This document shows, in pieces, positions 12,560 to 25,500 of a stretch of 64,000 bases of DNA (position 1 is the first letter of the stretch; the number at the start of each line of letters is the position of its first letter). The notes below the pieces were generated by a model, which saw nothing but the letters and a program-made list of their open reading frames with translations, had not been told where the DNA came from and made no database searches. A program made the translations under genes and the position numbers. The stretch lies in the NCBI GenBank assembly GCA_038503035.1, contig JAVSML010001077.1:186001-250000 (forward strand), written 5' to 3'. This DNA is from Crocodylus rhombifer. Lineage: Eukaryota > Chordata > Crocodylia > Crocodylidae.

Positions 12560-12720
12560 CCCTTTTTCTCAGCCTATGTTCATTTTTTTGGTTGTTTGTA
12601 AGCTCTTTGGGGCAAGGACTGCGTGCTGCTCGGGGTTAATACACTGAGTAGCACAGTGGGGCTCCATTTTCAGTTAGTCCTTAGGCACTGGCATAATCAA
12701 GATGATTAATAGTAATAACC
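12560..12720. repeat. Ancient amniote SINE/LINE 3'-end-like fragment
   Basis: The wording TTGTAAGCTCTTTGGGGCAA GGACTG, followed later by AGCACAGTGGGGCTCCATTT and TTAGGCACTGGCATAATCA, resembles the widespread ancient L2/L3-type 3' ends or CORE-SINEs of amniotes. The family assignment is approximate. Confidence 0.45.
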
Positions 12721-15700
12721 TGAAGCTGACAGATACCATCTCTGTATCTGGCATGGAGTGTGTCCTGACCTACACATACAGGTCAGAAAAAACCCCCAAG
12801 TGAATTGTATGAAGAATTTGGGTTTGGGCCAGGTATGTTGCAGAGATTACAGAGTGTACCCAAGTTTCCCATGTCCATTATTCCCCAAGACATAACACCC
12901 TGTTATATACTCTGTGTGACTGCCAGTGTTGGGTGAGTTATTTGCCAACAGCGTGTCCATCTCCTTTACTGTCTTCCTTTTTGTTCCTCTCCCACTTAAG
13001 TTGCATGAGCTTTGGTTCCCATACGGCTACCCTGGAGACCCCTGGGCACGGTTAATCTTGGAAAACCTCTTTGAAAACAATGCTTTTTTGGAGCTTGGTG
13101 AGGGTTAGAAATGGGACAAGGTGCTTGCAGAACATACGCAGAATATTTTGCTTTGCTCCTCAAATGGTGGAGGAATTTCAGTTAAGTCAATAACCCCGTC
13201 TGGAGCACAGTTTGTCCCTCGGTGACAGCAGCTGCTACTGCAGCTGCCAGCTGAAAGTTATGAAGTAAACTTTTGTACACGCTCCTCCCCCTCCCCAAGG
13301 AAAATACAGAAAGAAATGAAACTTTAATGAGGAGTCTGAACACATCAAAAGGGAAGTTGTAAAAGGGACTGTCGAATTGATTTAATCCTTGAAAAAAACT
13401 GGGGAATCGTTTTTTTGTTTTTTTTTAGTCATCTGAATAGCTAACCACAGTCTGGCCTCTTAAACGTCCTGCTCCCAGGCTGGCGACTGGTTTTGGTGCT
13501 GTTTCAAGGTGAAAAGTGATAGCTTGGCATTGCCTGTGCTGTAGCTGCCCGTTTGAAGCCAGACTGAAGTGATACTCTGAGAATTCACATGTGTGCAAAT
13601 CGGCTTTGTTTCCAACATTTTGTTTCTTTGCTCTCTGAGCCAAATCTTCCTGCCCAGACGTGGCCCACAGAGTGCCTGGACCGCTGGGGAGCATACCTGA
13701 TACACGTAGAGTGAGGCTGCACAAAGGCACAGGGGGCTAAATGTCCCTCTGCAAGGGACTGGGTTAGACAAGGACATGCCCATAAGCCCACTACCACCAC
13801 GTCCACTAACCCAGCCTTGTGTTCACTGCCCTTGTGGCATGGAGGCCAGCCCGTTGTTGTGCGCATGCAACAGGATTTAGCCTGGGGTCACTAAGCGGAA
13901 AAAGCACAGCTTCCGGTATCACTGGGGCAGGCATGGCTGAGCTGTCCACTGGGGCTTGCAGAGTTTCAGCGTCCTGGCCTGCAAGATACTTCGGCATCTT
14001 CACTCCACTGCGCACCGCTTCCAGTGCTTGCATACGGTCGTTTTCACCGGTGCCCAGTGAGCAGACAGAAGTGCTCCAGCTCTGAATTGGTAGCAGTTTA
14101 CCCCCACCTCAGACTCGCTCTGCACTGGCATACATGAATGTGCCTGGGACTGGGACGCAGTGACGCACGTCCACAGAGAGCACGTGGTGATTCTCTCAGG
14201 TTTTTGCTTTTAAAGTCCAGAAGCAGCTTGCATCACCCAAAACAGGAAGCAGAGCAGATGTATGCGCGTGCTCTTTCTGCATGGCGCAGTCATCGGCCCA
14301 GGTGTTTCCCAGCTCTGTCACTAATGCGATGGCTGCAGCGAGGAGAGCGGGGATCGGGATTGGATTCCCTGGTGTGTCCTCAGTGAAAGTAGCACTCACC
14401 TTTAAAATGTGTCCTTGTCTCAATGGAAGAGACAAATACTCTTCACTGTTGATGACTGCATTTTAGCTGTTTGAAAGGAACAATCTTACCAGGTCCTACA
14501 ATTTTACTGTCCTTAAAATATGTTTTTTCCTGGTGTGAGGGCTTGCCTTTTTGTCCTCCCTCCCGTTCTCTTCAGAGGTCGTTAATTTAAAGTTGAAACT
14601 GCAGTTTTCTGTCTTCATAAACAGCACTGCACACATTTGTTATTTGTCGTTAGTGTGAAGCCACAGGGCTTTGCTTATGTTAGGCCATGCAGTAAGTCCT
14701 TGCTTTGTTGTGTAAGTACTTTTTTCCGTTTGAATGAATGATTTAAAAAGTAGCACAGCAGCACTATCTCATGAGACCCAGGGACCCAGGAAGTCATGCC
14801 TCGAAAGGGAAAAAACCCAAATTGGTTTACAGTAAGTGAATTTGGAAGCCTAATAATTCACGCCTCTTTTTATGGCTCTTTTAAAACTCATGTTCAGATA
14901 TGCAGCATAAAGCACCCAGCTTTCATTTTGATTAAGACTCCAGCGCACTGCTGTCATTTACCATTGCCATTATCAAACAGGTATAAAGGGGCTGTGGTGC
15001 CAGGGGAGGATTAGGCCCGTTGGTTATAACCAACCAAGAGACAAATGCCCCATGTTGACTCACTGTGCACTTTGGACAGGGATCTGTATGTGAAATTCCT
15101 AGAGGGGGGAGAAGCCCCACCAAGGTCTGCCCCACCAAGGTGGGGGCCAAGGCAAATGATGCATCATAAGAGGTTTAGCAAATCTTACTGCAACCCACAA
15201 TAAAGTGCAAAAAAACTGGCTGGGGAGTTATAGATCACATTTAGGCAGGGTGGGGGTGGGGGTAAGGGTGTGGATCATTTCCCACCCAACAAATAATCCT
15301 CTGGCTCCTGAAAGGATGCCATCCCCAGCCTCTGCTGTTCTTTTCATCTTTCAGCAGGGATCTTAGGAACAAGCTCTCTCTGCCTGTGCTTTGCCTCTAG
15401 GTTTTGCAGATCCAAAGCTGAAAATGAGATTTGGAAACATTTTCTTTCTCTAAGATCTAACATGTCAAATCTGTGGGTGAGGCAGAGAGGAAGAGATTTA
15501 TTTCAAGGAGCACTTTCCTCAGAAAATAGCATCTGAAATTACTGAAACCTTAAAACAAACAGGCTTTTGTTGGGGAGCCCAACTTGCAGCAGAGCTGAGA
15601 AGAAGGTAATGAAGGAGGGAGGCTCATCTTTTGGCCCTGGGTCATTCTGGCATGGTCCTCACAGCCTTGTCTTGCATTGTCTAGCGCTGAACCACGCTTA

Positions 15701-16490
15701 ATTCTATTGAATGTGTGAATGTCATTAGTGTCCATCAACACATCAGCCCAGTTTGATTGTGCATGAGATCAGCTGGCTGGTGGCACTTAGCGGGGCTGTT
15801 TCCTCTACCTAGCCATTTTTGATTCATCAGTAGTTGAAAGGGGTTTATTCTGGACAAATGCATGCCTGAACATTTCCCAAAGTTTAAAGGGCTCCAGCAC
15901 AGAAATAAAAGCTATTTGAAGCTGAATGAAAAGAGGGGAAATAGCGGCTAACAGCAAGTTTCCTCACTGATAGGAATTGGAATGACAGGTTGCCACACTT
16001 CACTTACGCACCTCATGCTGCCATTGCCCTGCTGTAAAGGAATCAGGTAGCAGTGACAGCACTTTGCATAGCTGTAGAGCCTGTCCTCCCAGAGCCACAG
16101 CCGGCTGCATGGGTATGGGGGAGCCATACCCATTTCAGAGATTCATCGTTTGAGGCATTCTGCACCCAGTAGGTCTGGCACCAGGAGCACCACAGCCCCT
16201 TAGCATGGTGCTGGGCACACGCCAATAAGAGACAGAGCTTATTGGCAGTTGTGTAGAAGTACGCTCATAAGGCTTCTGTGTTTCTAGCTGGGGAGCTGGT
16301 GCATGTGGGTTATGCCAGCTAGTGCTGCCTTGTACGGTACAAACATACCTAGCCTAAGCAATGTGCTCAATGAATCAGTGACAGGGCTTGAATAAAAATC
16401 AGGAGCTGTACTTCGTGGTGCATGTGCTCTTAGAGGGCACTTCAGAAAAGCCATATGGGCCCTAAGATTCAACGGCAAATAGTAATCAAA
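12721..16490. other. Plain intronic stretch, no recognised gene
   Basis: No mobile element that I can name confidently covers this stretch. It contains a modestly CpG-bearing part (about 13810-14110) with overlapping frames of 88 codons (+) and 75 codons (-), a GT/GGGGTG-rich tract near 15242-15275, and short homopolymers. None of these shows domain-like features. Confidence 0.5.
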
Positions 16491-16494
16491 CCAG

Positions 16495-18510
16495 CAAAGG
16501 TGGAGATGTCAAGACTACATTGATGAAGTCAACAGATATCTCTGTAATGTAAAGAGCTTGGGGAGGACCTCGCACCAGAATTTGTTCTGGAACTAGAAAA
16601 TACTATCACATCCTTCCCACGCCAGCATCGGGAAAAACTACTCCCCCCGCTCTCCCACCACAGGAACTTTCTGTGTGCTCCCAAAAATCCACAAAGAGGG
16701 GTGACCCAGGTAGACCCATCATATCCACCTGTGGCACCCACACTGAAGAGCAATCAGGATCCATAGAAACTATCCCAAAACGACTTGTCACTCAAAGAAC
16801 AAGCTTTCTGTAAGACGCCCCAGACTTCTCCACAGCATTCAAAACATCAGCCACCTCCCTGAGAAGGCTAAATTTGCAACCATGGATGTCACCCGCCTGT
16901 GCACGAACATCCACAAGCACTTCTGCCTGCCTAAAATACCTGCAGGAACATAGAGTACACTCAGATTTGCAGCAACATGTTATACAAATCATCCACTTCA
17001 GCCTCACCCACAACAACTCCACTTTCAACAGTCATCACTTCCTCCAAGTCAAGGGCACAGCTATGGGCAAAGACGGCACTTTATTATGCCAACCTCTTCA
17101 TAAGCCACATGAAGGAAAACTTAATAGGAACAACACCATTATATTTGCATTATACTTGCATTACATAGAGAGATTTTCATTGTTGGGTCTGAACACCTGG
17201 ACTCACTTATTGACTCCCACCATAGGTCTAACAACTATCACCCCTCAACCAAACATTTTCTGGAATGCTCCTACACTAATACCGACTTCCTAGATATCAC
17301 AGGTTGCCCCGCAGCAAACCTCTATATACAGAAGACCCATGGACCACCATACCCATGTCCACAAGGTCAGCAGTCATCCCAAGCACACCAAAAAGCTGTA
17401 TTATACAGTCAGGCTCCCAGATACCAGCACATCTGCTCTGAGGAGAACATTTGTGATACCTACCTGACCAGACTAAAATCTGCTTTTATACAACAAGGAT
17501 GCTCCTGTAGAACAATAGACTGTGCCTTTGATAAATGTATGCAAAAACCCAGCAGTTACCTGCTACAATCCAAAAAGAAACTGCCCTGCAGCCGCACACT
17601 TTTGGTGGTCACCTATCGCCCAGCGTAGGAGCAGATCAGAAAAATCATCAAACAGCTACAGCTTACACTTGACAAAGATCAGACCTTAAGAGAAATATTA
17701 ACAGTCCTCCACTCCTGGCTTTCAAACAGCCCTGTAAACTTCCCCACCTCATCAGCAGAAGCAAACTCCCCACTGCCCAACAGACATCAAGTGGACACAG
17801 CCGTGCCTTGGCAAGAAATGCTTTACCTGTCGACACATCTCTACTACAGCTACAATCAACACCACACCTCCCATAAGAAAATGTTCAGAATCCATGGTTG
17901 CTGCACATGCCTTTCCCACAATGTGCTATAATTGATCCAGTGTACTAAATGCCCTCATGGTAATCACATGGGTGAAACCAAACAGCAGCTATGCACCAGA
18001 ATGGACTCTTGCAGAATAATACACACCATTAGAAGCACATTTTTCACAGAGCAACCACTCCTACCCTATCCTTGTTCTCAAGGAAAATATATCTAACACC
18101 TTTAATAGGTGGATTTGGGTATAAAAATTCATAAGCTGGCTGGACACTAAGAACTAAGTACTTGATATTGATTTCATGGAACATTATAATGTACCTGATT
18201 CCTGAATTCTTTCCACAGGTGAGAATAATCCTCCTCCCTCTTGACAGGTCTTGATCCCCGAGTAATCAGCTTCTTCCTTCTGCTAATTGTGGGTCTGCTA
18301 CCCCAGGCAATTTCTCTTACCTCTTCCTAAAACTTTTATTTTATTTCCTATGCTGTGCTTAGCTCATTGTGGTCAGACCTGAAGAAGAATGCCGTGCATT
18401 CAAAAGCTTGTCTAACTCTCTCCTAACTGTACAGTTGGTCTAATAAAAGATATCACCCTAAGAAATCCTTGCCTTTTGCATAATTTCTGGACTATCACAG
18501 CTACAGCATC
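16495..18510 (+). mobile_element. Penelope-like retroelement (RT plus GIY-YIG-type region), decayed
   Basis: The translated + strand, crossing many frameshifts, shows Penelope-like reverse transcriptase motifs in order. These are FCVLPKIHK (near 16670), DPGRPIISTCGTHTEE (near 16701), AKFATMDVTRLCTNIHKH (near 16867), HFLQVKGTAMG (near 17037) followed by YANLFISHMKENLI, and HYIERFSLLG (near 17158) where the family has RYIDD. Further on, a CTKCPHGNHMGETKQQLCTR segment (near 17942) resembles the C-terminal GIY-YIG nuclease region. The 3' end carries TGAAGAAGAATGCCGTGCAT and then GTTGGTCTAATAAAAGATAT. The YIDD catalytic box is lost and there are many stops, so it is dead. The 5' end is truncated or unclear. 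Confidence 0.85.
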
Positions 18511-18827
18511 TATCTTATATTATGACTTCTCCACATATCAGATACAAGGAAGGTTTCAGACCATGGCTCCCTTGGACTCAGTCTTTCATTCCATAGTAGT
18601 CAAGTCTAGTTTACATATGGTCATAGAAGACAACATTTAACCCGAGCGATAGCAGCACCAAACAGGGTAAAGAATGCAACCAAGGTAAATATTAAAAATA
18701 AATTTTGTCATCTGCAATCCCTTGGTTTGAGGATGATCTCTACCCTGACATAGGAGTCCAATCCTGGAGCCACATATCCATCCATAAGGTCTTGGAAGAC
18801 CCAGGAGAGGTACAGCAGACACCATTA

Positions 18828-18975
18828 GCATTGTCCCTGTTTTGCAAATGGGTTATTGGGGGCTCAGCAAAGCTGGTGTGAATTGTCCGAGGTCACACAA
18901 TGAGTCAGTGACAGAACTGGGAACAAAGCCCAGGCATCCTGACTCACTGCTCCTTGCTCTGAATATTTAGAAAAC
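18828..18975 (+). repeat. MIR/CORE-SINE fragment
   Basis: TTGTCCGAGGTCACACAATG AGTCAGTGACAGAACTGGGA, followed by CCAGGCATCCTGACTCACTG, matches the familiar MIR wording (AAGGTCACACAGCTAGTAAG ... CCAGGCTG). Degenerate, with no gene content. Confidence 0.7.
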
Positions 18976-20414
18976 ACCATGCTACCGTAACAGCTTATAT
19001 GAAATGGTGAGGCCTCTGTTGTCTCTGAATCAGGAGCATCCATTCTTTTCTCTTCAAGCACCTGAGGTGGTTGCCAGACTCTGCCTGCTGGCCTGATTCA
19101 GTGTTTGATGTAGGAATCTTACTTTGCAGATAAAGTAACCACACAAAACTGTGGCCTCTCTGCATTATTCTAAATGATCAGTGTTGTCTTTAAAAATCTA
19201 TTTAGTTAATATTTTGGCCCAAGAGTCTTTCTGGAGACAGACCAGGGGATACAACTAGCATCCGGTGCCATTTCTCAGATCCCACATTAAGTACATGCTG
19301 TATATTCTGTGTCCCGTGAATTTTCTCGCAGCAGGAGAAAGAGAAGGAAGAATTCTTCTTACTGGCTGGTTTCCCAGATATTTTTGGCTCTACTGTTCCT
19401 CTCCTTATGTAGGTGTTGTGGCCTCATTTTAACAGGAAACAAAAGTGCTGTGGCAACATGCGGAAAAGGAAAAAGTAGCTTGTGCACCATTAATGGGCAG
19501 ATGTTTCATGCAGTCCCCCATTCCTGCTGACAGACAGAAACCTGGGCCTGTCAGTGGCAATATAGGAGGATGGAGGTTGCTGATGTGTCGTGCCAAGGGC
19601 AGAAAAAATGTGCCTGAGCATGTTTCCCTGTGTCTTCCAGGCCCTGGATGCAGCTTCCTTAAAACCCCGACAGAGAGATTCGACAAATGGCCAGAAATGT
19701 TAGTAGCAGTTCTCACTGTTTGCCATTGTGAAAGTGTCTAGTGATCGCAGTTGGGCCAGGCCCAGTTATGCTGAGCACTGTACAAATATTTCTCCTTCTG
19801 CACTATTGGACTTGGGCTATCATGAACATGCTCTCAAAGCAAGGCGTATCCTGAGTATTGAAGAGCACACTATTGAGACTGATTTCCCAGCTTGTACTGT
19901 GTGAACTAGCACCCCTTGTTCTAAGGTTGGATTTCCCTTTCCCGGTCTGTGACACTAGCTGGCTGTTGACTCATCCACAGCTTCCATTTGGGGTCAACAG
20001 CAGAAGGGGCAGGCAGAATTGTGCAGTGGCCTCTGTGTCTTTATAGCAATATTTATTTAATGTGATCCTATTTTGTTTTTACTTGGGTGGATAATGAAGA
20101 TGTGCCCCCTGTCTCTAAATCGGTACCTGGATTTAGAAGCACTTTCTCTAAAGTATAATCCTAGTACTTAAATGGATATTTCGTGTCTACGTATCCCTAT
20201 ACCTGAGCACACCAGCCTTGACATTTGCCCTGATCCTGTTACACTATCAAATATATATACAATTCCTTTGCAAATCCTAAAATCCTGAGACTTATTTAAT
20301 CAAAAGAAGGAAACAATCCAAAGAACAGCAGATCTAGTTGTGTTTAGGAGATCATAAGACCTTGGAGAAGTGACTTAGGCCAAAAATAAAGCTTTCTGTT
20401 TGCGTGTGATGGGC

Positions 20415-21736
20415 CGGCTTCAGGGATGATGCTCAAGGGCAACCAGCGCAGTTTCATTAGGGGCAGATCATGTCGGACCAACCTGATTGCCTTTTATGAT
20501 CAGGTCACAAAGGCAATGGATGCAGTCTTTCTAGACTTCAGCAAGGCCTTTGACACCGTCTCCCACCCCATCCTCATTAAAAAACTAGGCGACAGTGGGA
20601 TTGATGCCTACACAGTCAGATGGATTGCAGATTGGCTCAAGGGTCGTACTCAGAGGGTGGTGGTGGACAGGTCATATTTGACCTGGGGAGAAGTGGGCAA
20701 CGGAGTCCCCCAGGGCTCAGTCCTTGGGCCTGCGCTGTTCAGTTTCTTCATCAGCGATTTGGACAACGGGGTGAAAAGCAACCTGTTTAAATTCGCTGAT
20801 GATACCAAAATTTGGGGTGAGGTGAGCACGCTAGTAGGGAGGAAAAGATTGGAGCAAGATCTGGATAGGTTACAGGAGTGGGCTATATAATATATAATAT
20901 TATTATTATTCATATAATATAAACAGGATGTGTTTCAATACTGACAAGTGCAGGGTGCTGCACTTAGGCAGTAGAAACCAGCAGCACACCTATAGGATGG
21001 GAAACTCCCTTCTTGAGAGCACGGAGGCAGAAAGAGATTTTGGAGTCATTACTGACTCCAAGATGAACATGGGCCGACAATATGTGAGGTCACGGTTGGC
21101 AGGGCTAACCGGACTTTGTTGTGCATCCACAGGTGCATCTCCAGTAGAGCCAGGGAGGTGTTCCTCCCCTCTGTGTGACACTGGTCAGGCCATAGCTGGA
21201 GTACTGCGTCCAGTTCTGTGCGCCCCATTTCAGGAGGGGTGTGGACAACATTGAAAGGGTCCAGAGGAGGCCACCTGCATGATCCGGGGACAGCAGGGCA
21301 GACCCTACAGTGAAAGACTGCGGGACCTAAACCTGTTCAGCCTTCACAAGAGAAGGCTGAGGGGGGACCTGGTGACTGTCTGTAAACTCACTAGGGGGGA
21401 CCAGAAGAGTTTGGGAGAGACACTGTTTCCCCTCGCGCCCCCTGGCATGACAAGGAACAATGGACACAAATTATTGGAGAGGAGGTTTAGATTAGACATC
21501 CGCAAGAACTACTTCACAGTCAGGGCGGCTAGGAGCTGGAACCAACTTCCAAGGGAAGTGGTGCTGGCTCCTACCCTGGGGGTCTTTAAGAAGAGGCTTG
21601 ACACCTACCTGGCTGGGGTCATTTGAGTCCAGTTTTTGGTTTGGGGTTTTTTTTTCTCCCGCCCAGGCGGGGGATCGGACTTGAAGATCTACAAGGTCCC
21701 TTCCGACCCTACTTCTGTGATTCTGTGATTCTATAA
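20415..21736 (+). mobile_element. CR1 LINE, 5'-truncated, reverse transcriptase and 3' end
   Basis: This is a + strand CR1 with an almost continuous frame from LKGNQRSFIRGRSCRTNLIA through DFSKAFDTVSHPILIKKLG and GVPQGSVLGPALFSFFISDL to the intact catalytic box KFADDTKIW (FADD codons at 20792-20803). It continues after an interruption through LHLGSRNQQHTYRMGNSLL and LRDLNLFSLHKRRLRGDLVT. The copy ends with the CR1 terminus TGTGATTCTGTGATTCTATA at about 21736. An AT-rich tract at 20885-20927 interrupts the frame where normal copies read EWADKNRM-like sequence. The 5' half (endonuclease) is absent, the usual result of truncated reverse transcription. Confidence 0.9.
20885..20927. repeat. AT-rich simple-repeat expansion within the CR1
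   Basis: The run of TATAATATATAATATTATTA, then TTATTCATATAATATAAAC, interrupts an otherwise intact CR1 coding sequence between ...LQEWA and RMCFNTDKC. It looks like expansion of a short GATAATAA-like seed normally present in the element and introduces a stop. Confidence 0.6.
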
Positions 21737-21949
21737 GATAGTCAAATGTAAGAGAAAAATAGTCTTTAAAAAGCTGATTGTCCCTTAAAAAATCCATAGA
21801 AAGGGCCCAGAAGCATGTTTTCCTAATGCAGTGGAAGGATGTAAAATTCAGCAAGATACTTGGTTGCCAAAACAATGAGCTTTTCAGTTACTTGAGACTT
21901 ATCCAAGAATCTTACACAGTGTAGAAATGTGGCCATATTAATAAGGATG

Positions 21950-23540
21950 AGTATGAGAGGACAGTACAAACGTGTAGGAACACAATCAGGAAGATCTAGG
22001 CACAAATTAAGATGCATCTAAAGGGGCACAAAGGCAATGAAAAAGCATTCTATAAATATGTTGGGAGTGAGAGCAAGACCAAAATTTCGGTTCCTAAGTG
22101 AACCGGGAAGGGAGGCTAATAGTGGACAATGCGGAGAACACTGAAGTGTTTAATAGATTTTCTTACTTCAATCTTACATAAAGTTCAACTACCAGATGAC
22201 AAGCACATTTAGGAACAAGGACTGGGGGTAGATGCTTAACCCAGAGTAGGGAAAGAAGGGGTTAGACCTTACATGCATAAGTTACATGTTTTTGTACCAG
22301 CAGATTCTGATGAGATTCATCTTAATGAACTCAAGGAATTGGCTGAGATATTTGCAGCCATTGATGGTTATTTTGGCAAACTCAGGGTGGCCAGGCAAAG
22401 TCCAGGAAGACTGGAAAAGATCAAATACAGTGCCCACCGTTAGAAAGGGGGAAAGGATGACTCAGGGAATTGTAGATTGGTCAATCCAGTCATGATACTT
22501 CTCCATATAATCAGTCAATCAATTAATCAATCAATCAATCAGTCTATAAACATGTAGAGGATAGCAATGTGATAAGTATCAGCCAACATGGATTTGTCAA
22601 GAGCATGTCATACCTTAGCAACCTGCTTTCCTTTTATGACAAGGAAAGCAGTGGATGTGATGTACCTCAACTTTAAAAAGGTTTTTGACACTGTTCCCAT
22701 GATGCTTGTATGGAAATACAAAAACATCCCTTGATGCTTGCTAAGGAAATACGGTATAAATGAAACTGCTGTAAGATGGGTGCATAAATGGTTGCATAAT
22801 CATGTTCAAAGAGTAATCATCAATGTCAAACCATCAAATCATCATCAGTGTCAAACTGGAAGGAGGTATCAAGTGTGGTTTTCCAGAGTACTGTCATGGG
22901 TCCCATACTGTTTAATGTCTTAAGGACTTGGAAAGTGGAATTGACCATACACTTAATAAATTTGTGGATGACACCTAGCCAGGTGGTATAGCAGACACTT
23001 TAGAGGAAGAATTAAGATTCAAAATGAGCTTGATAAAATGGAAAGATCATGTTGTCCGATGTACAAATTTAAAATGTATTTGTACTACTGCTGCAGAAAA
23101 GAGCCTTGAGGTTATAAAGGATCACAAGCTGAATGAGTCAACAGTTTAACATTGTTGCAAAAAATGTTAATAGCCTACAGAAATTAACAGGACATGTTGT
23201 ATGCAAGTCATGGGATGTAATTCTTCCATTCTGTTCAGTACTAGTGAGGCCTCATCTGGAGTGGTGTGTCCAGTTTTGGGTGCTGCATTTCAATGAACAC
23301 ATGGACTTATTGAAAAGAGTCCAGAGGCAAGCAACAAAAATGGTTAGAGGTCTAGGAGACATGGTATATGAGGAAAGATAGAAGAGCTAAAATTATTTGG
23401 TCTGAGGAAGAGGAGACTGAGGGAGAATTTAAAAACAATCTTCAAATATACACAGGGTTGTTCTAGAGAGGAAAATAGACTGTTTTCTGTGTCCACAAAA
23501 GACAGGACAAGAAGCAAGGGAACCCATTTAGCATAGCACT
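21950..23540 (+). mobile_element. Older, heavily decayed CR1 LINE
   Basis: Broken + strand frames match CR1 ORF2 in order. They are HLKGHKGNEKAFYKYVG (near 22012), GWPGKVQEDWKRSNTVP (near 22390), LRKYGINETAVRWVHKWL (near 22741), VLGPILFNV-like text (near 22895), and RPHLEWCVQFWVLHFNEHMD then LLKRVQRQATKMVRGLGD (near 23252). The many frameshifts and stops make it older than the adjacent copy at 20415. It lacks a clear CR1 3' terminus. Confidence 0.8.
22511..22543 (+). repeat. (TCAA)n microsatellite
   Basis: TCAGTCAATCAATTAATCAA TCAATCAATCAG is a short imperfect tetranucleotide array, inside the older CR1. Confidence 0.75.
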
Positions 23541-24439
23541 ATCCAGAATTGTCACTTAAAATGACTTGTGTTAAAAATCATAAAACCCTGCTAAGTGAAT
23601 CTACTGTAGCTGTTTATATCTCTAGTGAGTCCTGACATTTTCACTCAGCTTGGACAAAACTTCCTTTGGGTCAGCTTTGACTCGCTTTCCCTCTTTTTTA
23701 CATAATCTACTCTTATGAGTATGATACTGGAACACGATTGCATTTATTATTGTACCAGCAACATGATTAGATATTCACACAGCTGCTTATTATAGAATTG
23801 TATGTCAGCCGTTGTTATATAACGGTGGGGGATGTGATATTTTGTCCGGGCCAGATCCTGAGGTGTTATAAATTCGTTTCAGTGGAAGGCCATTTTACAC
23901 TAGTTGAGGATGTGGGCCCCAAAGGTCACTAGTGATTAAGTTATGATATAGTTTTCAGATACCCTTATTTTCCTTAAATAGGCCCAAACATTAGTTTTAT
24001 ACCAAACAGCAGGCTTCCCAACTTGCTCAAAGAAATAAGATTTATTTCCTTCATCCCTATTCCTTTTAATCATTTTTGTTTTACAGCTGGCTTGACACCT
24101 TTGTGTTCATGTTTTCAGAATTCATCATATTTATCCACTTGCTCTGAGAAATATGTCAATCCAGTATTTTCTTACCTAATGCCAACAGGCTTTTTGTTTT
24201 AATGTTTGCTAGACCTCCTTGTGGAACAGTTTTTGTGCTTTTATAGTGGATCAAGTAGAGAGAGGGAAAGCCTATCTCATTAGTAATAAATGCATAGAAA
24301 GATGGGGGCTTGCTTTTCACTACCTTTTGAAGAGGCTTGCTGCCCACATATTAACTTCAAGTATCTTTCAGCCCAATAGAACCTACTGTGGATTCACTTT
24401 TAAGAAGGAAAGGCAGCTTGAAAAGTAGCCTGTAGGTAA

Positions 24440-25100
24440 TGTGGGGGGCTAATGAGGCCTTCACCTAATTAGAGAGGGCTGGGCTTGAGATATGTAAGCT
24501 CAAACCCTGAGAGAAGCCAGTGGTAAGATCTTGGAGGTTGCTGAGGGAACCTTGGAGTCTGCTCAGCAGGATGGCTACAGCTTCTGAAAGCCAGCCGGGA
24601 GAGTACAGCCAGCAGTCTGGAGGTTTGGGAGGGAACTAAGGGGTGGAGGAGGCTCCCGGGGACCCAGAGAGGGGCTGAATGTGTGCAGAGCAGAGGGGTC
24701 CAGAAGCCCGAAGAGGGGCAGGGTGTGAGACCAAAGAGTCTTGAGAGAAGCAGAGCGAGAGACCCAGAGCTCTGAGAGTCCAGAGAGGGGCGAGTGTGTA
24801 GAAGGAGAACATCAATGAGTGATGACATCTGCAAGGCTTGGGGCATGGTGTAGGGGTGTGTTGGAGCCGCACAATTAGCCCATAAAGCAGTGACTGCAGG
24901 CACCTGGTAATCATTAGTGAGAGCAGATTGGGAAGCACTGGGGCAGCCTCGCTCATGTAAAAATAATTACGCCAACATGTGGTGAGTGATATAAAGGGTG
25001 ACTGTCCACAGTGAGCAGAGTGGGCAAGGGCAGAAGGGGCTCCAGGGGCTTTACCAGCACTCGTGGAAGGATACCCTGCTACACCTACCTATTTATCTTT
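24440..25100. repeat. Possible LTR or other interspersed repeat, class unclear
   Basis: A purine-rich unit-like region (for example AGAGAGGGGCTGAATGTGTG and CAGAGAGGGGCGAGTGTGTA) lies between AT-rich flanks, followed by CGTGGAAGGATACCCTGCTA. Internal near-repeats of CCAGAGAGGGGC occur at about 24671 and 24780. The composition differs from the neighbourhood and recalls a solo LTR, but I found no clear TG...CA ends, target duplication or primer site. Confidence 0.25.
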
Positions 25101-25324
25101 GTCTACATCTCCTTCATTCAGACAGAATCCTTGATTTGACATACAGCAGATCAAACAGCGATGGAGCCTTATTTCTAACCATGTATTATACCGCAGGAAC
25201 AGAAATGTTTATATAATCACTCAGTTTCGGTGTACGTTACGGCCTTATTAAAGGATATGAGAAATTATTAATTCTCTTTCTTCCCCCTCTTTTACAGTTG
25301 GATGAATGATGATATACCAAGATA

Positions 25325-25500
25325 ATAATGGTTAAGGCAGTGGAGACCTGCCTTCATTTCTTGGTTCTGGTTGACTTGGGCTAATCTCTTTACACCTCTA
25401 TAAAATGGGGATAATGCTTTCTCACAGTACTGGGAGGATTAATTAATTGGTTCCTGTGAAGTGTTCAGTACTCTGGTACACAGTCCGTAAATACCATGTT
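25325..25500 (-). repeat. MIR SINE fragment
   Basis: The + strand reads CCTCTATAAAATGGGGATAA TGCTTTCTCACAGTACTGGG AGGATTAATTAATTGG, which is the reverse complement of the MIR core and 3' part. Confidence 0.75.

Noticed and set aside
24440..25100. Definite solo LTR
   Set aside because: Ends, target duplication and polyadenylation signal are not convincing, so it is listed only as a low-confidence repeat.
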